The notes beneath the pieces were generated by a model. That model was not told the DNA's origin, did no database searches, and was given only the letters and a program-made list of their open reading frames with translations. 64,000 nt of DNA, taken from NCBI GenBank assembly GCA_963801715.1, contig CAWDGB010000017.1:40785-104784 (forward strand), in the 5' to 3' direction. A program made the translations under genes and the position numbers. Below are positions 1 to 8,021 of the stretch, in pieces (within the stretch, counting starts at the first letter, position 1; every line of letters starts with the position of its first letter). The DNA is from CAVVJA01 sp963801715 (GTDB lineage: Bacteria > Actinomycetota > Actinomycetes > Mycobacteriales > Jatrophihabitantaceae).

Positions 1-33
1 GGACCAACCCTCACCAAGATCGACGAGCGGTAG
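1..33 (+). CDS. possible 3' end of a gene entering from the left edge
   Basis: The first frame reads ten codons ending in the residues TKIDER and a TAG stop at 31-33. This could be the C-terminus of a plus-strand gene cut by the window edge. Ten codons are too few to recognise a family, and the other two frames are also open for similar lengths, so this is only a possibility. Confidence 0.2.
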   Translation, partial: GPTLTKIDER

Positions 34-121
34 ATGAACGCCGTACTCCACAATCACCGTCCAAGTCGTGGGGGCCCGCCTGAGGATACGAAAATCCGGT
101 TGGCCAGCCGGCGGCGGCCGG

Positions 122-976
122 TCATGCGACGAAGACGAAGAGCACCACATCGAGCAACGCGATCACGATCGCGGCGTAGAACAGCAAGGAGCTAGCCGGA
201 CGCCGCAACCCGATCCAGGCCGCGGCCGCTGCCAACCCGACGGATACGCCGAGCGCCACCCACGCGGCGGTCGACGGCGAGCCGTGCGGGCCGAGCACCA
301 GAACGACGGCAGCGGCCGCGAACAGCACCGGCATCAGCAGGACGCACGCTCGGGCACCGAGCCTATGGGGCAAGCCGCGCACACCCGTCGCCTCGTCCTG
401 CAGCAGGTCGGGTAGCACGTTGGCAAAGTGCGCGCCGAGGCCCAGCAGTGCCCCGGCCGTCACGGCCCACCAGGGCGGCACCGGATGCCCGGGCAAGGCC
501 AGGTAAGCGATGGCCGGTAGTCCGCCGAAGCAGATCACGTACATCAACCCGGACCAGACCGTGGCCTTCAACCCGAGGTTGTAGGCCCAGCCGGCGGCCG
601 TGCCGAGCAGCGCGGGTATTGCCGCACGCCACCCCAGCGAGAAGGAGAAGACGACCGTCGCGACCACCGCGACCAGGCAGGCGACGTCGAGCACTCGAAG
701 CGACACTGCGCCGACTGCGGCTGGTTTGTCGCTGCGGCCGGTGGCCGCATCACGCTGCGCGTCGATCCGGTCGTTGGACCATCCGATCGACAACTGGCCG
801 GTCAGCACGGCCAATCCGAGCAGCACGACGCGTCCCGCCGTGAGCCCGACGCCGACGGCGATCAGGACACCGATGAGGGTGACCGCGGCCGTCGGTGCCG
901 GATGACAGGCAAGCAGCAGCCCTCGCGCTACGGACGCTCCGGCCGGCCGGCGGGCGGGCGATACCCGATCGACCAC
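122..976 (-). CDS. UbiA-family membrane prenyltransferase
   Basis: A 284-residue hydrophobic protein with about eight predicted membrane helices. The aspartate-rich motif NDRIDAQRD (the NDxxDxxxD prenyl-diphosphate/Mg site of UbiA enzymes) sits about 60 residues in and is followed by GRSDKP. These enzymes transfer a prenyl chain to an aromatic or lipid acceptor in the membrane. The GTG start at 976 is inferred: the open frame runs much further upstream, but that part overlaps the polyketide synthase on the other strand and has no family character. It is divergent from the type III polyketide synthase with only 36 bases between them, so it plausibly prenylates that enzyme's product. A role in menaquinone or heme biosynthesis is less likely because it lies far from the other genes of those pathways. 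Confidence 0.8.
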   Translation of the reverse strand: MVDRVSPARRPAGASVARGLLLACHPAPTAAVTLIGVLIAVGVGLTAGRVVLLGLAVLTGQLSIGWSNDRIDAQRDAATGRSDKPAAVGAVSLRVLDVACLVAVVATVVFSFSLGWRAAIPALLGTAAGWAYNLGLKATVWSGLMYVICFGGLPAIAYLALPGHPVPPWWAVTAGALLGLGAHFANVLPDLLQDEATGVRGLPHRLGARACVLLMPVLFAAAAVVLVLGPHGSPSTAAWVALGVSVGLAAAAAWIGLRRPASSLLFYAAIVIALLDVVLFVFVA

Positions 977-999
977 GCGCCGATCGTAGTTGCGACACG

Positions 1000-1005
1000 T
1001 AATGT
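1000..1005 (+). promoter_or_regulatory. possible -10 element of a leaderless polyketide synthase transcript
   Basis: TAATGT matches the actinobacterial TANNNT -10 pattern and ends seven bases before the GTG at 1013. No Shine-Dalgarno-like sequence precedes that start. A transcript beginning at or next to the start codon would be leaderless, which is common in actinobacteria. No convincing -35 is visible. Confidence 0.3.
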
Positions 1006-1012
1006 TGGTCCG

Positions 1013-2068
1013 GTGACGACAGTGGCAGCGGTCCATGGCGTCCTGCCGCCGCACCAATACCCCCAGGAGCAACTGACCGACCTGTTCGCCAAGGTGTGCA
1101 TACCCGAGCAGTACCACTCGCTTCTCAGCCGGTTGCACGACAGCGCGAAGGTCGCGACCCGGCATCTCGCGTTGCCTCTCGAGGATTACCTCGGGCTCAC
1201 GGACTTCACCGCTGCCAACAACGCGTTCATCGAGGTGGCCGTCGAGCTCGGGACCGACGCGGTTGCCGGCGCCCTTCGCGACGCCGGGCTCGATGTCAAC
1301 GATGTCGACGTGATCATGTCGACGACAGTGACCGGCATCGCCGTCCCGTCGCTCGACGCCCGCATCGCCGCCCGTCTCGGCCTCCGCCCGGATGTGAAGC
1401 GGATTCCGCTCATGGGGCTGGGATGCGTTGCCGGCGCGGCCGGGGTGGCTCGCCTGCACGATCACCTGCGTGGCTGGCCGGATCGGGTCGGAGTCCTGGT
1501 GTCGGTCGAGCTGTGCTCGCTCACCATCCAGCGGGGCGACGCGTCGGCGGCGAACATGGTGGCTACCGGCTTGTTCGGCGACGGCGGCGCCGCTGTCGTA
1601 CTCGTCGGCAGCGAGCGAGCGGCGGGTGTACGCGGGCCACGGGTCGTCGACACACGCTCGCACCTCTATCCGGGTACCGAACGGGCCATGGGCTGGGATG
1701 TCGGGTCCACCGGGCTGAAGGTGGTGCTCGGCGTCGAGGTGCCCGAGTTGGTCGAGAAGCATCTCGGCGACGACGTTCGAGGCCTGCTCGCGACGCACGA
1801 TTTGACGATCGATGATGTCGATGTCTGGGTGAGCCATCCCGGTGGTCCGAAGGTCATCGAGGCGATCCAGTCTGAACTTGGCCTGCTCGACGGTCAGCTC
1901 GACCTGACGTGGCGGTCCCTGGAGCGAGTCGGCAACCTATCGTCCGCATCGGTGCTGCACGTCCTGCGCGACACGCTCGATGCGCGGGACCCCGCTCCAG
2001 GATCGTGGGGGATGTTGATGGCGATGGGGCCGGGGTTCTGCTCCGAGCTTGTCCTACTGCGCTGGTGA
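1013..2068 (+). CDS. type III polyketide synthase (chalcone/alkylresorcinol synthase family)
   Basis: A 351-residue homodimeric ketosynthase-type enzyme that extends an acyl-CoA starter with malonyl-CoA and cyclises the product. The full catalytic triad is visible: Cys138 in GLGCVAGAAG, His275 in VSHPGGP and Asn308 in RVGNLSSASV. The length is normal for the family. The GTG at 1013 was chosen because the protein then starts at the usual distance from the conserved core; the longer frame from 902 would add 37 atypical residues. It leads a tight run with an ICMT-like methyltransferase and an FAD oxidoreductase. That is the order of the Streptomyces srsA-srsB-srsC operon, which makes methylated phenolic lipids and quinones. 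Product and starter unit cannot be read from the sequence; an alkylresorcinol or alkylpyrone is the likeliest class. Confidence 0.92.
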   Translation: MTTVAAVHGVLPPHQYPQEQLTDLFAKVCIPEQYHSLLSRLHDSAKVATRHLALPLEDYLGLTDFTAANNAFIEVAVELGTDAVAGALRDAGLDVNDVDVIMSTTVTGIAVPSLDARIAARLGLRPDVKRIPLMGLGCVAGAAGVARLHDHLRGWPDRVGVLVSVELCSLTIQRGDASAANMVATGLFGDGGAAVVLVGSERAAGVRGPRVVDTRSHLYPGTERAMGWDVGSTGLKVVLGVEVPELVEKHLGDDVRGLLATHDLTIDDVDVWVSHPGGPKVIEAIQSELGLLDGQLDLTWRSLERVGNLSSASVLHVLRDTLDARDPAPGSWGMLMAMGPGFCSELVLLRW

Positions 2069-2084
2069 CGAGGGTCCGTCGACA

Positions 2085-2606
2085 GTGTTCTGGTATCTGC
2101 TGTTGATCCTGGCCGTCGGCGCCGAACGGCTCGTCGAACTGTTCGTCGCGAAACGCAATATGGCCTGGAGTCTGGCCCACGGTGGTCATGAGGTGGGCTT
2201 TGCCCAGTACCCCTTCATGGTTGCGCTGCACACCGGCCTGCTCGTCGGCGCGGTGGCCGAGGTGTGGTACGGCGACCGACCGTTCATTCCCTGGCTCGGC
2301 TGGCCGATGCTGGCCGTCGTCGTTGCGGCGCAGGGCTTGCGGTGGTGGTGCATCCGCACGCTCGGTCCGCAATGGAACACCCGCATCGTCGTTGTGCCAG
2401 GTGCGCGGCGTATCACCGGCGGGCCCTATCGATGGCTGGCTCATCCCAACTACGTCGCGGTCGTCGCCGAAGGTGTTGCGCTTCCCCTCGTGCACACCGC
2501 GTGGATCACCGCGGTGACATTTACGGTGCTCAACGCTGCGCTGCTCACGGTGCGGATCCGAGTCGAGGACGCCGCGCTGCACGGGCTCGCGCCGACCGAT
2601 GCTTGA
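2085..2606 (+). CDS. isoprenylcysteine carboxyl methyltransferase (ICMT)-like membrane methyltransferase
   Basis: About 173 residues with four to five membrane segments and the ICMT C-terminal signature: RTLGPQWNTRI, then GGPYRWLAHPNYVAVVAEG. The GTG at 2085 is preceded by GAGGG at a good distance and gives the typical N-terminus; an in-frame TTG at 2049 would overlap the synthase gene. Bacterial ICMT-like proteins next to type III polyketide synthases (SrsB-type) O-methylate the polyketide, using SAM at the membrane. The gene begins 16 bases after the synthase stop and overlaps the next gene by 8 bases, so the three are probably co-transcribed. The assigned substrate is an inference from context. 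Confidence 0.85.
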   Translation: MFWYLLLILAVGAERLVELFVAKRNMAWSLAHGGHEVGFAQYPFMVALHTGLLVGAVAEVWYGDRPFIPWLGWPMLAVVVAAQGLRWWCIRTLGPQWNTRIVVVPGARRITGGPYRWLAHPNYVAVVAEGVALPLVHTAWITAVTFTVLNAALLTVRIRVEDAALHGLAPTDA

Positions 2607-3621
2607 CGTGCTGATCGTCGGCGGTGGCCCCGCCGGCCTGGCCACCGCGCTGCGTCTCACCCAGGCCGGGCTGGACGTCGTTGTGTGTGAGCGCCGCGCC
2701 GGCACGCTCGACAAGGCGTGCGGGGAGGGACTGATGCCCGGGGCGCTGGCGGCGCTGCATCGGCTGGGCGTCGACCCGCCGGGTGCACCGATCGTGGGGA
2801 TCACCTACCGCGACGAGCGGCACGCGGTCAGCACGGAATTCCGCCGCGGCCCGGGCCGGGGAGTGCGCCGAACCATCCTGCATGATCAGCTTCGGGCCGC
2901 GGTCGATTCGGCCGGCGTTCCGGTGTTGCAGCACATGGTGAGCGACGTCCGCCAGGACGATAACGGCGTGGCGGCCGGCGGCATCCGGGCCCGGTATCTG
3001 GTCGGTGCCGACGGGTTGCACTCCACCGTGCGCCGGCTCGCCGGCCTCGGTTCACCAGCGCCGCGCCAGGCCGCGCGCTACGGGCTGCGCCGCCACTTCG
3101 CGATCACGCCATGGACCGATCACGTCGAGGTGTGGTGGGGGCCGTCAAGCGAGGCCTACCTGACGCCCGTCGACCGCGAAACTCTCGGCGTGGCGTTCCT
3201 GTCCACGCGGCGGGCCAGCTACGACGACCAGCTCGCGACGCACCCGGCGCTGGCCGAGCGACTGCGGGTCGGCCGCCCGCTGACGCCGGTACGCGGCGCA
3301 GGGCCGCTTCGCCAACGGTGTCGGCGCGTCGTAGCCGGCCGGGTGCTGCTCGTCGGCGACGCGGCCGGATACGTCGACGCGCTCACCGGCGAGGGCATCG
3401 CCATATCGCTAGCTGCTGCCGATGAGCTGGCCAACTGCCTGGTCGCGGACCGGCCTCTCGACTACGACGCGGCGTGGCGGCGAGCGTCGCGGCGATATCG
3501 GCTGCTCACTCACACGCTGCTGCAGGCCCGGCGGCTGCCCTTTGTCCCGCGGACGATCACTCCGCTGGCCGGACGGATGCCAAGGCTGTTCGCCGCGGCT
3601 GTCGATCAGCTGGCGCGGTGA
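2599..3621 (+). CDS. FAD-dependent oxidoreductase (monooxygenase / geranylgeranyl-reductase superfamily)
   Basis: 340 residues. The Rossmann motif GGGPAG is at residues 8-13, the second FAD/NADPH motif around YLVGADGLHSTVRR (about 133-146), and the GD motif LLVGDAAGYVDALTGEG near residue 250. These are hallmarks of group A flavoprotein hydroxylases and the related GGR reductases. The gene overlaps the ICMT-like gene by 8 bases. In the srs phenolic-lipid operon the third gene (SrsC) is an FAD hydroxylase that converts the resorcinol to a quinone; this gene holds the equivalent position. The sequence does not settle whether it hydroxylates a ring or reduces prenyl double bonds. Confidence 0.85.
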   Translation: MLDVLIVGGGPAGLATALRLTQAGLDVVVCERRAGTLDKACGEGLMPGALAALHRLGVDPPGAPIVGITYRDERHAVSTEFRRGPGRGVRRTILHDQLRAAVDSAGVPVLQHMVSDVRQDDNGVAAGGIRARYLVGADGLHSTVRRLAGLGSPAPRQAARYGLRRHFAITPWTDHVEVWWGPSSEAYLTPVDRETLGVAFLSTRRASYDDQLATHPALAERLRVGRPLTPVRGAGPLRQRCRRVVAGRVLLVGDAAGYVDALTGEGIAISLAAADELANCLVADRPLDYDAAWRRASRRYRLLTHTLLQARRLPFVPRTITPLAGRMPRLFAAAVDQLAR

Positions 3622-3632
3622 GCGTGGTACGC

Positions 3633-3648
3633 GGCCGCACCGGCGGCC
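3633..3648. terminator. hairpin between convergent genes
   Basis: GGCCGC, loop ACCG, GCGGCC: a perfect 6-bp GC stem in the 28 bases separating the convergent FAD gene and the methyltransferase gene. There is no U-run, as is usual in actinobacterial terminators. It could serve both directions. Confidence 0.4.
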
Positions 3649-3649
3649 C

Positions 3650-4705
3650 TCAGCGGAGCCGGTAGACGCGGAAGAATCCGGCGTCGACATCGACGATCTC
3701 GCTGCCGGCGAAGCCTGCGCTCGCGGCAAGCTCGTCGACGACGGCGGGACGCAAGGCCGTGCCGAGCGCGGCGGACGGCCGATCCGCCATCGAGGCCGGC
3801 AGGCAATGGCCAATGCTCCAGCCGTACATCATTCGCTCGATGAGATCGCCGGGTGCCGTGAACTCCGAAGCCACCTTCTCGTCCACCACGATCACCGATC
3901 CGCCGACCTTCAGCGCGGCCCGGCAGCCCGCAAGTGTCTCGTCGGGGCGCGCCATGTCGTGCAGGCACTCGAGCAGCAAGATCGCATCGAAGCGACCGAG
4001 GCGAGGAAGGTGGGCGGCATCGGACTCGACGAACTGGACGTTCACGCCTGCTTGTTCGGCATGCTCGATCGCCTCGGCGATCGAGGCGGCATCGCTATCG
4101 ACGCCGATGACATTTGCTTGCGGATAGGCCCGGGCGAGTGCGATCGTCGACCAGCCCACCCCGCAGCCGAGGTCGGCGATCGTGGCTTCTGGCGCACCCA
4201 AGGCTGCATGCACGTCCGGAATCGCCGGCAGCCACATCCCGGTGAGGTCGGAGCTGAACGCCGGCCGGTTGATGGCACCCTGCCCCTGGCGCAGGCGTGC
4301 ACCGTAGCGCTCGAAAGGCACGCCGGTGCCGTCGCGGTAGGCGGCCGCCACGTCGTCGAGAGTTTGCGCGACGCCGACGACCATCTCGGCGAACGGCGCC
4401 ACGTGAGCGGTGTGCTGTTCGTCAAGCAAGGCGCCGACGTGTTCTGCGGGTAGCAGGTAGCGCCGCTCGCTGGCTGACCGGGCCGGATCGTCGACCTCGA
4501 TCAGGCCGGCCACGGCCTGCTGCTCCAGCCACTCGCGCGCGTAACGCGGATCGACCTGCGCGCCCTTGGCGAACTCGTCAACGCGTTGTGGTCCGCCGTC
4601 GTGGAGGGTGCGATAGAGGTCGAGACGGGTGCCGAGGTAAACGCCGAATAGCTCGAGGGCGCCGACGGTGGCCTCTGCGAGGCGCTCATCCAAGCTGCTG
4701 GTCAC
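3650..4705 (-). CDS. class I SAM-dependent methyltransferase with N-terminal winged-helix dimerisation domain
   Basis: 351 residues. The N-terminal third (to about residue 100) looks like the helical dimerisation domain of O-methyltransferase/Rv2258c-type proteins. SAM motif I, IADLGCGVGWSTIALA, is at residues 176-189, followed by the acidic ribose-binding VIGVDSD and LLLECLHDM. It faces the polyketide operon tail to tail and lies 74 bases downstream of an FAD enzyme on its own strand. Both may act on the product of the same cluster. The substrate is unknown; regulatory or small-molecule methyltransferase are both possible. Confidence 0.8.
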   Translation of the reverse strand: MTSSLDERLAEATVGALELFGVYLGTRLDLYRTLHDGGPQRVDEFAKGAQVDPRYAREWLEQQAVAGLIEVDDPARSASERRYLLPAEHVGALLDEQHTAHVAPFAEMVVGVAQTLDDVAAAYRDGTGVPFERYGARLRQGQGAINRPAFSSDLTGMWLPAIPDVHAALGAPEATIADLGCGVGWSTIALARAYPQANVIGVDSDAASIAEAIEHAEQAGVNVQFVESDAAHLPRLGRFDAILLLECLHDMARPDETLAGCRAALKVGGSVIVVDEKVASEFTAPGDLIERMMYGWSIGHCLPASMADRPSAALGTALRPAVVDELAASAGFAGSEIVDVDAGFFRVYRLR

Positions 4706-4779
4706 GGTGGCCTCCTGACTCTGCGGACCGGAAGGCCAGGACCGTACCGGGGCCAGCTGTGATCTCTCTCAGAAAGCGT

Positions 4780-5925
4780 TCAGTGCCGCCTGATGAATCG
4801 GCCCATTTCGATCGCGGTCCGGACGGCGATGCGGCCGGTCAGCTGACCGTCGATCAAGCCGAGGTCGACCACGTCGTCGAACACTCGCGCATCACGCCCA
4901 GCCGCGGCGACGGCGGAATCCAGGACGATCGGCCACCCACCTGCCCGAGCCAATGCCGTGGTGTGGCGCAGGTACCGCCCGAGCCGTCGGCGCAAGGTCC
5001 GGCGGTACACGGCTCCCGCACCGGACTCGTACTGCGCCGCGGCGCCGGCGAGCGCCCCGGACAGCACCGCGTAGTAGATGCCCTCGCCGGTCAACGGGTT
5101 GACAAGGGCCTGGGCGTCCCCGGCCAGCAGCACGCGACCAGCCGCGACCGGCGGTCGACCGGTCGAGAGCGGCAGTCGATGTGCTTGCAATGAGGCAGGG
5201 TCGGGCTCCGCGCCGGGCAGCAGCTCGCGCAACCCAGCGACCAGATCGGCGCGTCGCACCGGCCCGCGGTACAGCGCCTCGCCGTAGCCGACATTTGCCG
5301 TGCCGTCGCCGATCGGGAAGCTCCAGGCGTAGGCCGGCCAACGGCCGGCGCCCATCGCGAGTACCTGCGTCCCGCGTTGTCCGGGCGGTTCCGGCGCGTA
5401 GCCCCGAATGGCCACCGCAACGGTTCGGCTCGGGTTCGGGCGAGCTCCGATCGCCCGACGGACGGTTGATTCGGCTCCGTCGGCGCCGATGAGCACACTG
5501 GCGGTGAGTCGATCGTCGATGACAACCCCGTCAGCTCGCACATCCACTGTTCGGACGTGCTGCTGGATGACGTCGGCCCCACGCCCGCGGACCTGGTCGA
5601 GCAGCCGGGCGTCGAGAACCAGGCGGGGGATGACCAACGCCGGTCGGCGTAGTGGCCGATCCACGACGAATCCCTGAGGCGACCGCACTCGCAAACGGGA
5701 AACGGGTTGGTAACCGGCGGCGATGGCCGCCCCGTCAAGCCCGAGGTTGTCTAGCAGGTCCACCACTTCGCCGGCCACGGCGTCACCACACGGCTTGTCC
5801 CGCGGGAACCTGGCGCGATCGAGAATGGCGACCGTGGCGTTCGGCCGCGCTCGTAGCGCCGCGGCCGCGGCCACGCATCCGGCGGGCCCGGCGCCGACGA
5901 CCACGACGTCGTAGCGCGGGGCCAT
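4780..5925 (-). CDS. geranylgeranyl reductase family FAD enzyme
   Basis: 381 residues. GAGPAG is at residues 11-16, and the diagnostic GGR-family motif PRDKPCGDAV is at 41-50. A VLIGADGAESTVRR motif is near the middle, and the FAD-closing VLLAGDAQALVNPLTGEG lies in the C-terminal half. Members reduce double bonds of polyprenyl chains in lipids, chlorophyll or quinones. It is divergent from the PRC-barrel gene and shares a strand with the methyltransferase. Together with the UbiA enzyme it suggests a prenylated product with a reduced chain, which is an inference. It is a distinct paralogue of the MenJ-like enzyme at 13.9 kb. Confidence 0.85.
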   Translation of the reverse strand: MAPRYDVVVVGAGPAGCVAAAAALRARPNATVAILDRARFPRDKPCGDAVAGEVVDLLDNLGLDGAAIAAGYQPVSRLRVRSPQGFVVDRPLRRPALVIPRLVLDARLLDQVRGRGADVIQQHVRTVDVRADGVVIDDRLTASVLIGADGAESTVRRAIGARPNPSRTVAVAIRGYAPEPPGQRGTQVLAMGAGRWPAYAWSFPIGDGTANVGYGEALYRGPVRRADLVAGLRELLPGAEPDPASLQAHRLPLSTGRPPVAAGRVLLAGDAQALVNPLTGEGIYYAVLSGALAGAAAQYESGAGAVYRRTLRRRLGRYLRHTTALARAGGWPIVLDSAVAAAGRDARVFDDVVDLGLIDGQLTGRIAVRTAIEMGRFIRRH

Positions 5926-5981
5926 GTGCCCACCGTACGAATCGCGATTGAGTCAGCGATCGACTGGGTACAACATCGCGC

Positions 5982-6455
5982 GTGACGACGATGGATTTCA
6001 AACGTCTGGACGGGGCATTGGTCACGAATCAGGACGAGGAGAAGCTCGGCAAGGTGGCTGGCTTGTTCGTCGACGACACCTCGGGCGTGCCAACGTGGGT
6101 CTCGGTGACGAGCGGACTGTTCGGTGCTCACCACTATCTGCTGCCGCTCGCCGAGAGTCGACTCGACGGCGAGGTCCTGTGGGTGCCATACAGCAAGGAC
6201 GACCTCGCCGCAGCGCCTCCGCACGATCCGAACGTCCCGCTGACAATCGAGGACGAGCAGTTGCTCTATGACCATTACAACGTCGGGTACGGCACTGACG
6301 ACACAACCGGGCCGCATACCGGAGTGGACGCGGATCAGACCGGTCTCGTCGCCGCGCCGGACAGCGGTGCGCATCCGGTCGATGCCGACTCGGTGGCCAT
6401 CGCGGCGCGTGGACCACGCCTGCGCCGTTATGCGCCGCCGGGCAGCCCGGGCTGA
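5982..6455 (+). CDS. PRC-barrel domain protein
   Basis: 157 residues. The N-terminal half has the PRC-barrel pattern (DGALVTNQDEEKLGKVAGLF, then VSVTSGLFGAHHYLLPL), a small beta-barrel found in photosynthetic reaction centre H subunit, RimM and stress proteins. After that comes an acidic, probably disordered tail ending in basic RGPRLRRYAPPG. The start is GTG at 5982 with a second possible ATG three codons later. In actinobacteria such stand-alone PRC proteins are often stress induced; the partner is unknown. Confidence 0.75.
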   Translation: MTTMDFKRLDGALVTNQDEEKLGKVAGLFVDDTSGVPTWVSVTSGLFGAHHYLLPLAESRLDGEVLWVPYSKDDLAAAPPHDPNVPLTIEDEQLLYDHYNVGYGTDDTTGPHTGVDADQTGLVAAPDSGAHPVDADSVAIAARGPRLRRYAPPGSPG

Positions 6456-6500
6456 GCGGACGCCGCTTTACCCCATTGACGGCTGTGTTGAGCTTGCGCC

Positions 6501-7142
6501 ATGGGAGCCGTCACCTGCCACGTGTCGATATCTCTGGACGGGTTCGTCGCCGGACCCAATCAGAGTCTCGACAACCCGATCGGTGAGGGCGGGTTGCGGC
6601 TGCATGAGTGGGTATTTGCAACCGACAGCTGGCGAGCTCAACACGGGTTAGCTGGCGGTGAGCACACGGCCGACGCCGAGGTCGTTGACGAAGTGGTGCA
6701 AGACGTCCGCGCCTACATCATGGGTCGCAATATGTTCGGTGGCGGCTCCGGGAGATGGGACGGGACGTGGCGGGGCTGGTGGGGTGAAGATCCGCCATAC
6801 CACGTGCCGGTCTTCGTGCTCACGCACCATCCCCGCGAGGCCTTGGGCCTGCAAGGCGGCACCACATTCACGTTTGTGACTGAGGGCATCGAGTCGGCGT
6901 TGCAGCAAGCGCGAGCTGCGGCCGGCGACGGTGACGTCGCGATTGCCGGCGGCGCGAGCACGGTGCAGCAGTATCTGGCCGCAGGTTTGCTGGACGAACT
7001 TTACCTGCACATCGTGCCGATCATTCTCGGAACTGGCGAGCGGTTGCTTCAGAACGTCGGCGATCCCACGCTGCTGCCGGTGAAGGTGGTTCCCTCGCCA
7101 GGTGTCACTCATATCAAGTACCGGGTGATACACCCGTCCTGA
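6501..7142 (+). CDS. dihydrofolate reductase / RibD C-terminal domain family reductase
   Basis: 213 residues. The N-terminal strand CHVSISLDGFVAGPN, the middle YIMGRNMFGGG, and DVAIAGGASTVQQYLAAGLLDELYLHIVPIILGTGERL are the standard features of RibD-C/DHFR-like NADPH reductases. This is the stand-alone form common in actinobacteria, not the riboflavin enzyme fused to a deaminase. The substrate is unknown. The ATG at 6501 sits right before the first strand. A 6-bp hairpin follows the stop directly, so it is probably a single-gene transcript. Confidence 0.85.
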   Translation: MGAVTCHVSISLDGFVAGPNQSLDNPIGEGGLRLHEWVFATDSWRAQHGLAGGEHTADAEVVDEVVQDVRAYIMGRNMFGGGSGRWDGTWRGWWGEDPPYHVPVFVLTHHPREALGLQGGTTFTFVTEGIESALQQARAAAGDGDVAIAGGASTVQQYLAAGLLDELYLHIVPIILGTGERLLQNVGDPTLLPVKVVPSPGVTHIKYRVIHPS

Positions 7143-7161
7143 GATGCGACACTGGCGCATC
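7143..7161 (+). terminator. hairpin directly after the RibD-like gene
   Basis: GATGCG, seven-base loop, CGCATC, starting at the base after the TGA stop. A plausible factor-independent or pause hairpin; no U-tract is present. Confidence 0.4.
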
Positions 7162-7207
7162 GAACCCATCACCGGCCTCGGCGTCAGCGTTGTCCAGCAG
7201 GTACTCA

Positions 7208-7768
7208 TCACCGGCCATCCTTCTGATCATGCCCGGCCGCCCCTGCCGCTGCGATAGCGGTCGCGAGCGCAGATATGTCCACGACGCCGGACGTGTCGAC
7301 CACGACCAGCGGGCCTACCCCGAGCGGTTCTGACGGTTCTCCCCAGAGCTCATTCTCGCTCCGTTGCCGGTCGAGATGTCCACTGTGCCGGTTAGCCATG
7401 CGGGCCCGGTACCTCTCTTGCGCCAGGGCGACCGGAACGTGGCAGCGGACCTCGACGACGGGGCCGGGGAGTTGACGGACTAGCGGCTCGGTATAGCCGA
7501 ACCAAGTGCTGTCTATCACTGCGCCTGGACATCGCCGGGCGACGCGGAGCATGGCGAGCACGGCTGCCCGGCCGAGCCGTTGGGACTCGGCAACGGTCAG
7601 CGGCTCGCCAACCGCATCCATGAGTGCTTCTTTGATCTCGTCCTTGGCCAGCAGAGGTAGCTCCAGTTCGGCTGCCAATGCAATAGCGAGCGTGGACTTG
7701 CCGGATCCCGGTATGCCGCCGATCAACACGAATGGTGGGCTCTCCGGCTTGATCACTTGCATCATCAT
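7208..7768 (-). CDS. P-loop small-molecule kinase (AAA_33/zeta-toxin-like fold)
   Basis: 186 residues. Walker A GGIPGSGKST is at residues 17-26. The loop LLAKDEIKEALMD follows where these kinases bind substrate, then AVIDSTWFGYTEPLV and a LID-like basic stretch AQERYRARMANRH. The pattern matches gluconate/chloramphenicol-phosphotransferase/zeta-toxin-like kinases. No antitoxin gene lies next to it, so a toxin role is not supported. The start has three consecutive ATGs (7760-7768); the first is used here. Confidence 0.75.
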   Translation of the reverse strand: MMMQVIKPESPPFVLIGGIPGSGKSTLAIALAAELELPLLAKDEIKEALMDAVGEPLTVAESQRLGRAAVLAMLRVARRCPGAVIDSTWFGYTEPLVRQLPGPVVEVRCHVPVALAQERYRARMANRHSGHLDRQRSENELWGEPSEPLGVGPLVVVDTSGVVDISALATAIAAAGAAGHDQKDGR

Positions 7769-8021
7769 CCGTCACGCGTCGACGAACGGTGCCCCGATCC
7801 GTGTGTTTTGCCGTTGCGGTGCCGATTGCCTTTGCGTTGGCCGACAGTCGAGTTGTAATCTCCCATGTCGCCGCTGGCCTGGGCGGCGTGTCGCACTGGC
7901 CCTTGGTGTCGTGCCGACAGCAGGGTCGCGATGGCTTCGGTCCTTTGAGGTCGCCTCGGTCGGCGATACGTTAGGCGCGACAGGCTCGAGGTTTCCTAGT
8001 CAGCTTATTCTCTCGGGGAGG

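Noticed and set aside
977..1837. Long minus-strand open frame continuing upstream of the UbiA gene
   Set aside because: It is antisense to the type III PKS, has no family features and reflects GC-rich third-position bias.
7208..7768. Zeta-type toxin of a toxin-antitoxin pair
   Set aside because: The P-loop kinase has no adjacent small antitoxin gene, so only the kinase fold is claimed.
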